From assembly GCA_031273645.1 (NCBI GenBank), contig JAISRM010000070.1, forward strand, positions 1-12,495: 12,495 nucleotides of DNA, written 5' to 3'. Positions 6,746-12,495 of this stretch are shown here, piece by piece. The stretch comes from Endomicrobium sp. (lineage in GTDB: Bacteria; Elusimicrobiota; Endomicrobiia; Endomicrobiales; Endomicrobiaceae). The translations under genes were made by a program, and so were the position numbers. Below the pieces are notes generated by a model. That model was not told the origin of the DNA. It saw nothing but the letters and a program-made list of their open reading frames with translations, and made no database searches. The stretch's first letter is position 1, and every line of letters begins with the position of its first letter.

Positions 6746-8212
6746 TCAATTTTTTCCTCCGCAAGCCGCTTTTACGGCTTCTAAAACCGCCGTAGCTTTA
6801 TTCAAACATTCCTGATATTCTTTATCGGCTACGCTGTCTGCGACGATACCGGCTCCGGCCTGAATATAAATTTTATCGTTTTGTTTTTTTGCCATTCTTA
6901 TGGCAATACACATATCGGCGTTTCCGGTAAAATCTATATAGCCTATCGCTCCGCCGTAAGTTCCGCGTTTATGTTTTTCAAGAGCGTTGATTATCTGACA
7001 GGCTTTAATTTTGGGCGCGCCCGAAAGAGTGCCGGCGGGAAGCACGGCAGATACCGCGTCTATCTGATCATATCCTTGCCGAAGCGTTCCTTCAATTACG
7101 GAAGCGATATGGCTTACATGCGAAAATTTTAAAATTTTCATATACTGCGACACTTTGACCGAACCAAACTCGCTGATTTTTCCCAAATCGTTTCTTCCCA
7201 AATCTACAAGCATATTATGCTCGGCAAGTTCTTTTTCATCTTTTAATAAAGCGCTTTGCAGCTCTTCGTCTTCTTTTTCGGTTTTGCCGCGCTTTACCGT
7301 GCCGGCAAGAGCGTAGTTTGTAAGTTTGCCGTCTTTTAAAGTAATCAAAGTTTCCGGAGAAGCGCCCGCAATTTCGCAATGTCCGAAATTGAAATAAAAC
7401 ATATAAGGCGACGGATTTATAGTTCTAAGAAGTCTGTAAGTTTCCAAAAGAGAACCGTTAAATTCCGCCTCGATTCCGTTTGATATGACCGCCTGAAAAA
7501 TATCGCCTTCATAAATATGCTTTTTGATTTTTTCCACCATCAGCGCAAACTCTTCTTTAGTGTGAAGAATTTTCAGCTCCGACTTCAATTCGGATTTAAA
7601 TTCCGCGTTTGCGCCCGAAAACTTTATAATATTTTCAAGCTCTTCTATATCTTTTTGGGCTTTTTTATAATTGTTTTCAAAATCTTCAGACGAAACGTTG
7701 GCTATTATAAAAATTTTTTGCTTTAAATGGTCAAAAGCTATTACTTTATCAAAAAGCATAAGGCGGAAATCGTCGAATTTTTCGGCGTTTCTGTTTTCAA
7801 GTTTTAAAGAGGGCTGCGCGTATTTTATAAAGTCGTAAGAAAAGTAGCCCGCAAGCCCGCCGGTAAAAGGCGGCAGAAAATCAAATTTCGGGCTTTTATA
7901 TTTTGACAGAATTTCGCGCAGCGCTTTTTGAGGATCGCTTGTTTGAATTTCTTTTTTGCCGCCGCCCTCTATTTCTATTTTGCCGTCGTTGCACGTAATT
8001 ATAAATTTAGGACGACACCCTAAAAAAGAATATCTGCCCCACGTTTGCCCGCTTTCAACGCTTTCAAGAAGAAAGCAGCATTGTTTTTGCGACAAAAAAT
8101 TTTTTAATATTTCAACGCTTGTTTTGATGTCTGCAAAAAGTTCTTTGCAAACGGGAACTACTGTATAATCGTTTAGATAACTTTTTGCTTCCTCCATAGA
8201 GGGCTTTAACAT
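6746..8212 (-). CDS. trpE: Anthranilate synthase, large (chorismate-binding) subunit
   Basis: TrpE converts chorismate plus ammonia to anthranilate and pyruvate, the committed step of tryptophan synthesis. The 488-residue protein has the N-terminal regulatory domain followed by the chorismate-binding domain. The tryptophan feedback site is visible as LLES (48-51) and NPSPYM (266-271), both intact, so the enzyme is probably inhibited by tryptophan. Catalytic-domain motifs are GASPE (283-287), AEHNMLVDLGRNDLG (330-344), AGTLSGAPK (393-401) and the GAGIV/YQECLNK tail. These features favour TrpE over PabB, as does the operon. The ATG at 8212 has an AAGGAGA ribosome site about 5 nt upstream. It is the first gene after the T-box leader. 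The stop is TGA. Confidence 0.97.
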   Translation of the reverse strand: MLKPSMEEAKSYLNDYTVVPVCKELFADIKTSVEILKNFLSQKQCCFLLESVESGQTWGRYSFLGCRPKFIITCNDGKIEIEGGGKKEIQTSDPQKALREILSKYKSPKFDFLPPFTGGLAGYFSYDFIKYAQPSLKLENRNAEKFDDFRLMLFDKVIAFDHLKQKIFIIANVSSEDFENNYKKAQKDIEELENIIKFSGANAEFKSELKSELKILHTKEEFALMVEKIKKHIYEGDIFQAVISNGIEAEFNGSLLETYRLLRTINPSPYMFYFNFGHCEIAGASPETLITLKDGKLTNYALAGTVKRGKTEKEDEELQSALLKDEKELAEHNMLVDLGRNDLGKISEFGSVKVSQYMKILKFSHVSHIASVIEGTLRQGYDQIDAVSAVLPAGTLSGAPKIKACQIINALEKHKRGTYGGAIGYIDFTGNADMCIAIRMAKKQNDKIYIQAGAGIVADSVADKEYQECLNKATAVLEAVKAACGGKN

Positions 8213-8261
8213 GATGTCTCCTTTGGCAAATCTTTAATTCGCAGCCATTTTTTGTTTTGGC

Positions 8262-8305
8262 AAAAAAAAGCCGCCCAAAGCATAAAACTATTATGCCAAG
8301 GACGG
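8262..8305 (-). terminator. Intrinsic terminator (attenuator) of the trp T-box
   Basis: On the minus strand CCGTCCTTGGCATAA pairs with TTATGCTTTGGGCGG (one U-U mismatch region and G-U pairs), with a short loop, and is followed by eight T's. The 5' arm (CCGTCCTT) overlaps the segment that would pair with the T-box to form the antiterminator, as expected for a transcription-attenuating T-box. It lies about 50 nt before the trpE start. Confidence 0.92.
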
Positions 8306-8594
8306 AAAATATATCCGCGGTGCCACCTTGATTCGCAAAGAAAACAAATTTGCGCTCTTGTCAAACGCCAACACGTTTGCCGCAATTAACGCATGCGTTA
8401 CGTCGCGGAATACTTGGAACAAAGAAGTTAAATTTTCAAATTTAACATAACCGATTTCTGTTCTTTTGACCGCGCCCTCTGTGGTCCATTTGCTCCAGAC
8501 AATCCGCAAGCGCGGGAATCTCAGCGCCGCCCGCTCTCTGTAACCGCGCAATTGTCCGTATATCCACATCAACGGTTTTTTTATATTAAGCTTG
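8262..8594 (-). promoter_or_regulatory. Tryptophan-specific T-box riboswitch leader of the trp operon
   Basis: A T-box leader senses the charging state of a tRNA: uncharged tRNA pairs with the specifier codon and the T-box bulge and favours an antiterminator. The most conserved element is present exactly, AAGGTGGCACCGCGG at 8315-8329. Stem I can be drawn: a GTGG/CCAC lower helix, a GACAAT/ATTGTC upper helix, an AGAGAG motif and GCTGAGA in the distal part. On the 3' side of the specifier loop stands TGG (8486-8488), followed by a purine and then the CCAC helix, which is the canonical specifier position; TGG matches tRNA-Trp. Further hairpins follow: an AT-rich 8-9-bp stem at 8427-8446 and the palindrome TAACGCATGCGTTA at 8387-8400. 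The 5' end is inferred from the promoter, and the 3' end is the terminator U-run. Confidence 0.95.
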
Positions 8595-8600
8595 CTAAAT

Positions 8601-8628
8601 AGTATAAAATTAAAATCCGCTTTGTCAA
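8601..8628 (-). promoter_or_regulatory. Sigma-70-type promoter of the trp operon
   Basis: On the minus strand TTGACA (8623-8628, perfect -35) is followed after 16 nt by TATACT (8601-8606, one mismatch from the -10 consensus). The start of transcription should fall near 8594, giving a leader of about 330 nt before the terminator, which fits a full T-box with Stem I. No obvious repressor palindrome overlaps it, so control is probably by the T-box rather than a TrpR-type operator. Confidence 0.85.
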
Positions 8629-8635
8629 CGCAGAC

Positions 8636-8989
8636 TTGCGGTCAAAGAGCGGCAGTTTTATAATCATTGATAATAATGAAAACGGAATGAATATATGTTG
8701 CAATGGAAGCGAAACTTGGACGGGCTTGTATTTTATATGCAACAATCAGTTTAATGATACGTTTAAAAAGATACGATTTTCATTAGATGTTAAAAACAAA
8801 CCTATTTTTATAAATGAAATAGGAGTCGGAGATATTCAAGAAAGTTGTTTTATAAGAAGTTTAAATCAAAAAATAGACGTTGGTTATTATTCTTATGAAA
8901 TAAACTTGCAAAACAATGATTTTTCTGCCATTGAAAACAAAAAGAAAACTAAATTTAATATTACATTAAAAGAGTTGCTTGCTTTTTAA
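8636..8989 (+). pseudogene. Unidentified reading frame, probably 5'-truncated
   Basis: I do not recognise this product. The frame is open from 8603 to a TAA at 8987-8989 and has no ATG until 8687; the TTG at 8636 and the ATG at 8687 both lack a clear ribosome site. The plus-strand 5' part lies over the minus-strand trp promoter. From 8687 the product would be about 100 residues: polar, Asn/Lys-rich, with alternating hydrophobic stretches (TGLYFICNNQF, KKIRFSLDV, YYSYEINL) that suggest a beta-sandwich domain. No signal peptide or membrane segment is seen. Base use is more AT-rich than in the trp genes. It ends only 10 nt from the convergent glyA stop. The best reading is the C-terminal remnant of a longer gene, cut off where the trp leader begins. 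A small intact gene starting at 8687 is the alternative. Confidence 0.45.
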
Positions 8990-8999
8990 GCAAAAATGT

Positions 9000-10328
9000 T
9001 TAAATAAGCAAGTTATTGTTTTTTTCTATAAATAGGTTCAATAGAGTTTTTATTTCCAACGATATGTTTTTGAGTGTGTCGTCGGAATGTGAATTTTCTG
9101 TCGCTTTTTTGATTAAATTTGCAATTAACTTCATTTCATCTTCTTTCATTCCAAGTGTTGTTGCCGCAGGAGTGCCTATTCTTATTCCTGAAGGTATCCA
9201 AGGTTTCTTATCTCCCGGAATTGTATTTTTGTTGGTTATTATTCCGGCTAATTCTAACCTTTCTGCCAACCAACTTCCGTTTTCTACGCTTAAATGACCG
9301 TTATTAACGACATCTAAAAGAATTAAATGATTTTCTGTACGCTTGCTGACTATATTAAATCCTAATTTCTGTAATTCCTCTGATAAGACTTTTGCATTTT
9401 TAATAACTTGTTTTATATAGTCTCTATATTCAGGCTGCATAGCCTCTTTAAACGCTACTGCCATTGCTGCAATTGCGCTCATATGCGGCCCGCCTTGAAT
9501 GCCGGGGAAAATAGACTTATCTATTTGTTGTCCGTATTCTTTCTTAGATATAATAATTCCGGCGCGAGGTCCTCTCAAAATTTTATGAGTAGTCGTAGTA
9601 ATAACATCGGCATAAGGGAACGGATGGGGGTGTTCGTTTGCTATGCATAATCCGCATATATGAGAAATATCTGCTGCAAGTATAGCGCCTACTTTTTTTG
9701 CAATTTCTGAAAATTTAGAAAAATCTATTTTTAACGGATATGCCGTTGCTCCGCAAAAAATAAGTTTTGGCTTGTGTAATAATGCTAATTTTTCAATTTC
9801 ATCAAAATCTAATTCTCCGTTATTATTTAAACTGTATTGTACGGCATTATAGTATTTGCTGGTAATATTAACTTTATGCCCATGAGTAAGATGCCCGCCA
9901 AAATCCAAAGCTAAGCCCATAAAAGTATCGCCTTTATTGAGAAATGCATTTAATACGGCTAAATTTGCAGGCGCACCGCTTAAAGATTGGACATTAATAT
10001 GATATAAATCAGGATTTTGGGTAAATAATTCAAGCCCTCTCTTCATAGCCAATTCCTCAATGGCTATGGCATTTTTCTGTCCCTGATAATATTTTCCGTT
10101 TTGAGAAATAACAGTATTTTCTTTCCATTTATGAGGATATCCTTCTGAATATTTATTATTTAGCGGAGATGACAACGCAATTGCAACTTCTCTTGAAATA
10201 TAATTTTCAGACGGAATTAAACATAAAGTTGAACGTTGACGCGTTAATTCATCGTTTATAATATCTGCAACTTCAATATCTTTAAATTCAGAAGTTTTCA
10301 AAATCTCGTAAAAATTTTTTATTGACAT
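9000..10328 (-). CDS. glyA: Serine hydroxymethyltransferase
   Basis: SHMT converts serine and tetrahydrofolate to glycine and 5,10-methylene-THF, the main entry of one-carbon units. The 442-residue fold-type I PLP enzyme shows IPSENYISREV near 38, NKYSEGYP near 58, QSLSGAPANLAV near 114, the GGHLTHG motif (144-150), the PLP-contacting D220 and H223, and the PLP lysine K249 in TTTTHKILRGPRAG. The GIRIGTPAATTLGMKE motif marks the C-terminal domain. Compared with E. coli GlyA, as I remember it, residues about 68-78 (WKENTVISQNG) look like an insertion after EGYP-x-K, and the C-terminus is longer, so it exceeds the usual ~415 residues. AAGGAG lies 6 nt before the ATG. A small frame ends 28 nt upstream on the same strand. 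The gene is more AT-rich than the trp genes. Confidence 0.93.
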   Translation of the reverse strand: MSIKNFYEILKTSEFKDIEVADIINDELTRQRSTLCLIPSENYISREVAIALSSPLNNKYSEGYPHKWKENTVISQNGKYYQGQKNAIAIEELAMKRGLELFTQNPDLYHINVQSLSGAPANLAVLNAFLNKGDTFMGLALDFGGHLTHGHKVNITSKYYNAVQYSLNNNGELDFDEIEKLALLHKPKLIFCGATAYPLKIDFSKFSEIAKKVGAILAADISHICGLCIANEHPHPFPYADVITTTTHKILRGPRAGIIISKKEYGQQIDKSIFPGIQGGPHMSAIAAMAVAFKEAMQPEYRDYIKQVIKNAKVLSEELQKLGFNIVSKRTENHLILLDVVNNGHLSVENGSWLAERLELAGIITNKNTIPGDKKPWIPSGIRIGTPAATTLGMKEDEMKLIANLIKKATENSHSDDTLKNISLEIKTLLNLFIEKNNNLLI

Positions 10329-10356
10329 AATGACTCCTTGTATAAATTAGATAATG

Positions 10357-10710
10357 TTATTGTATAATTTCTTTTTTTAGAGGACAACTTTTTCCGCACA
10401 TACTGCATTCTTCACTTTGATTTTCTCTCTCTGATAACATAGAGACAACAATATCTTTGTCTATTATATTTTCCATAAATGTTATTGCAAGAATTTTATG
10501 TTTAATTTTTAAATCTATTTTTTGCAACCAAATTCTTGGATGCCAAATCCCTTTATTTATATTTTCAGCGTCAAATTGTTTATTGTATTGCGATTGATAT
10601 TTGGTATTTCTATCGTCGGAATATATTTTTATATTATGATATTTAGTATTTAGGATTGAAGTTTGTTCTTTATCGGGATAATGTAAATGACTGCAGTAAA
10701 ATACCGGCAA
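10357..10710 (-). CDS. Unidentified small protein or gene remnant with Cys-rich C-terminus
   Basis: I do not recognise this protein. The frame is open from a TGA at 10744-10746 to the TAA at 10357, with no ATG in the first two thirds. A TTG at 10710 would give 117 residues, but no good ribosome site precedes it, and a perfect TATAAT (10714-10719, minus) sits just upstream, too close to serve a start there. The product is polar and basic, with a tryptophan-containing stretch (GIWHPRIWLQK). It ends in ECSMCGKSCPLKK, a CX2CX3C cluster that could bind a metal or Fe-S cluster. The spacing recalls the C-terminal cysteine motif of ThiC-like radical enzymes, but nothing else in it does. It may be co-transcribed with glyA, 28 nt away. 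A C-terminal fragment of a lost gene is about equally likely. Confidence 0.4.
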   Translation of the reverse strand: MPVFYCSHLHYPDKEQTSILNTKYHNIKIYSDDRNTKYQSQYNKQFDAENINKGIWHPRIWLQKIDLKIKHKILAITFMENIIDKDIVVSMLSERENQSEECSMCGKSCPLKKEIIQ

Positions 10711-10869
10711 CTCATTATATTTTGCCCGCGAATAACCAATTGCTCAGTTTTAAAAAAACTGTTTTATATGTCCCGTCTTCAAATGAAATACTTCGGACAC
10801 GGGCTATTTAACTTTTGAGCACGGAAGTTTATATTGCGCGACAAAATGCTATATTGAAAGCATATATTT

Positions 10870-10882
10870 AAGATCTGATCTT
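10870..10882. promoter_or_regulatory. Inverted repeat upstream of purM
   Basis: AAGATC and GATCTT are separated by one base, about 37 nt before the purM start. It could be an operator, but the arms are only 6 bp, the area is AT-rich, and no matching site was found elsewhere in the window. Confidence 0.25.
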
Positions 10883-10918
10883 GAAAAATATTAATTTAAA
10901 AATTTATCGGAGGACATA

Positions 10919-12082
10919 ATGTCTGAATCGTATTTGTCCAGAGGGGTGTCTCCTACTAAAGAAGATGTGAAAGAAGCGATTAAAAATCAATCAAAAGGAT
11001 TATATCCGGGAGCATTTTGCAAGATAATTGAAGATATTGCAGACGACGGCGATTATGCCTCTATTATACATGCAGACGGCGCCGGAACAAAATCTATACT
11101 TGCGTATCTATGTTATAAAGAGTTTGGAAATGCTGATGTTTTTAAGGGGATTGCTCAGGATTCAATTGTAATGAACATCGACGATATGCTTTGCGCAGGG
11201 GTCGTAAACAATTTTGCAGTATCAAATACAATAGGACGCAATGCTCACAGAACAGATAAAAAAGTTTTAAAAGCTTTGATAGACGGATACGATGAATTTA
11301 TTAAAAAAATGCAAGCATTTGATATTAATATTTATATGGCAGGAGGAGAAACTGCCGATGTCGGAGATTTAGTTTGCACGGTAATAGCAGACTCAACTAT
11401 TTTTGCAAGAATTAGACGTTCAAGAATTTTAACTTGCGATAATATACAAGAAGGCGATGTAATTATAGGTTTAGCTTCGTATGGAAAAACGATTTATGAA
11501 AATTCTTATAATTCCGGGATTGCTTCTAATGGGTTCACTTTAGCAAGGCATTCATTACTGTCTTCTTATTATAAAGAAAAGTATCCTGAAACATATTCCT
11601 CAAGCATCAATGAGGAGAAAGTGTATTCAGGTAAATATCGCTTGGAAGATAAATTTGAAAACGAATACACATTAGGCGAAATGATATTATCCCCGACTCG
11701 GACGTATCTTCCTATTATTAATGAAATATTGAAAGAAGATTTCAGCAGCGCGCATGCGCTTATTCATTGTACCGGCGGCGGTATGAGCAAAAGTAAAAAT
11801 TTCGGCAAAGGGCTTGTTTACACTAAAGATAATCTTTTGGAAATACCGTATATATTTAAGGAAATACAAACTGTCGGCAATATTGCCATGAATGAAATGT
11901 TTCAAGTATTTAATATGGGGCATAGAATGGAGTTGTATTGCAACGAAAATAATGCCGATAAAATTATTAATATTATTAAACGGTTCGCAATAGACGCTCA
12001 AGTTATCGGGCATGTCGATAAAAGCAATAGCGGGCAAAACAGCGTTATTATAAAACATGATAATAACATTTACGCCTATTAG
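10919..12082 (+). CDS. purM: Phosphoribosylformylglycinamidine cyclo-ligase (AIR synthetase), long type
   Basis: PurM uses ATP to close the imidazole ring of FGAM, giving aminoimidazole ribotide in purine synthesis. The 387-residue product has the PurM/SelD-type ATP-grasp-unrelated fold: HADGAGTKS (51-59), DSIVMNIDDMLCAG (81-94), the GGETADVGD loop (142-150), and the C-terminal HCTGGGMSKS and VFNMGHRMEL. The usual E. coli type is about 345 residues with GGETAEMPGMY. The longer form with GGETADVGDLV and the opening SxSYxxRGVSxxKEDV is what I remember from Bacteroidota, so lateral origin is plausible. A strong CGGAGGA lies 5 nt before the ATG. It is transcribed divergently from glyA. The upstream 208 bp hold an AAGATC-T-GATCTT inverted repeat (10870-10882) but no promoter I would defend. 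The stop is TAG. Confidence 0.9.
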   Translation: MSESYLSRGVSPTKEDVKEAIKNQSKGLYPGAFCKIIEDIADDGDYASIIHADGAGTKSILAYLCYKEFGNADVFKGIAQDSIVMNIDDMLCAGVVNNFAVSNTIGRNAHRTDKKVLKALIDGYDEFIKKMQAFDINIYMAGGETADVGDLVCTVIADSTIFARIRRSRILTCDNIQEGDVIIGLASYGKTIYENSYNSGIASNGFTLARHSLLSSYYKEKYPETYSSSINEEKVYSGKYRLEDKFENEYTLGEMILSPTRTYLPIINEILKEDFSSAHALIHCTGGGMSKSKNFGKGLVYTKDNLLEIPYIFKEIQTVGNIAMNEMFQVFNMGHRMELYCNENNADKIINIIKRFAIDAQVIGHVDKSNSGQNSVIIKHDNNIYAY

Positions 12083-12088
12083 AAAAAA

Positions 12089-12463
12089 ATGCGATACGAA
12101 CATAAATTACTTCTCGATATTTGCAAATATAATAACTCAAAAACAGAATTAGATTTGCAGGAACTTAGAGAGCTTGATTGGGCTGAAATTTTATGACAAA
12201 GCTCTTTTCATAAGCTTCATTGTTTAATGCCTGAAAAAAGAATAAACGGCTTGCGGTTGCAAGATATAAATGGAAATTTCTATGAAAGTTTTAGTAAAGA
12301 GTATATTTATAATAAAACCAGAAACGAATACATCTATAATTACGCAATCCCCGAAATAAAAAATTTAATACAAAAATACTGGAAAAATAGCTTTACAGAT
12401 AGATTATTTATTAAGTACAAATATAAACTTATAAAAAACAAAATCAAGAAAATTTATTATTAA
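12089..12463 (+). pseudogene. Reading frame interrupted by an in-frame TGA, unidentified
   Basis: An ATG 6 nt after the purM stop opens a frame that is closed by TGA at 12194-12196 and then continues in the same frame to a TAA at 12461-12463. Read through, the product is about 124 residues: MRYEHKLLLDICKYN, ELDLQELRELDWAEIL, stop, QSSFHKLHCLMPEKR, then a Tyr/Lys/Asn-rich part ending KLIKNKIKKIYY. The opening, with an acidic helix ending DWAEIL followed by FHKLHCLMP, resembles from memory the start of large nucleotidyltransferase-like proteins of uncertain function; the catalytic part is missing. I read it as a decayed gene with a nonsense change and probably an internal deletion. TGA is a true stop elsewhere in the window (trpE, trpF). 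The intact part after 12227 could alternatively be a small gene of its own. Confidence 0.4.
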
Positions 12464-12495
12464 ATTACAATATTACTTCTAAGATATTTCTCAAA

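Noticed and set aside
8508..8530. Repeat unit in the T-box (CGCGGGAATC)
   Set aside because: The similarity to the palindromic repeat covers only about ten bases and belongs to the distal part of Stem I; probably chance.
8291..8572. 93-residue minus-strand reading frame upstream of trpE
   Set aside because: It lies wholly inside the T-box leader and crosses the T-box and terminator arm; the RNA structure explains the sequence.
8980..9020. Bidirectional terminator between the 8989 stop and the glyA stop
   Set aside because: Only a 5-bp CTTGC/GCAAG pairing and a 4-bp GCTT/AAGC hairpin are visible, too weak to call.
10357..10710. ThiC or a ThiC-like enzyme
   Set aside because: Only the cysteine cluster is similar. 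The preceding residues show none of the ThiC barrel motifs, and the frame is far too short.
12089..12463. UGA recoded as an amino acid
   Set aside because: trpE and trpF both end in TGA at sensible places, and no selenocysteine-type hairpin was seen after the TGA, so a nonsense mutation is simpler.

Overview
The window holds a complete tryptophan biosynthesis operon on the minus strand (trpE-G-D-C-F-B-A, positions 8212 down to 432). It is followed on the right by an AT-rich block with a serine hydroxymethyltransferase gene (minus), a purM gene (plus) and several broken or unidentified reading frames. The DNA looks like a low-to-moderate GC bacterium with many dispersed palindromic repeats. 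An Endomicrobium/Elusimicrobiota-type or similar host-associated anaerobe is my best guess, but this is only an impression of gene style and repeat load, not a proven assignment.

Layout, right to left for the operon. A near-consensus sigma-70 promoter (TTGACA / TATACT, minus strand, about 8601-8628) starts a leader of about 330 nt. The leader is a tryptophan-specific T-box riboswitch: it has a UGG specifier codon followed by the lower Stem I helix, the conserved T-box AAGGTGGCACCGCGG, and an intrinsic terminator with eight U's just upstream of trpE. trpE, trpG and trpD are tightly packed (42 nt gap, then an 8-nt overlap). trpD-trpC and trpC-trpF are separated by 712 and 575 nt of repeat-filled DNA. 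trpF-trpB overlap by ATGA, and trpB-trpA are 20 nt apart. All seven enzymes look intact, so chorismate to tryptophan is complete. The TrpE feedback-inhibition motifs are present too, giving two layers of control by tryptophan: charged/uncharged tRNA-Trp in the leader and allosteric inhibition of the first enzyme.

The three long non-coding stretches on the left (1-431, 3019-3593, 4389-5100) hold the same repeat family in both orientations. The family has an ATTCCC...GGGAAT palindrome with either a short loop or a roughly 50-bp insert in the loop. Between copies lie 13-15-bp hairpins whose stems vary with compensating changes. No such repeats are seen to the right of trpD.

From about 8600 rightward the DNA changes character: more AT-rich, no repeats, and genes from other pathways. 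A headless reading frame abuts the trp promoter. glyA carries an apparent internal insertion. A small frame with a Cys-rich tail and no ATG lies just upstream of glyA. purM is of the long type that I associate with Bacteroidota. A frame after purM is interrupted by an in-frame TGA. Together these suggest an acquired, partly decaying segment. GlyA (one-carbon units, glycine) and PurM (purine ring closure) are metabolically linked, but they are divergently transcribed here.
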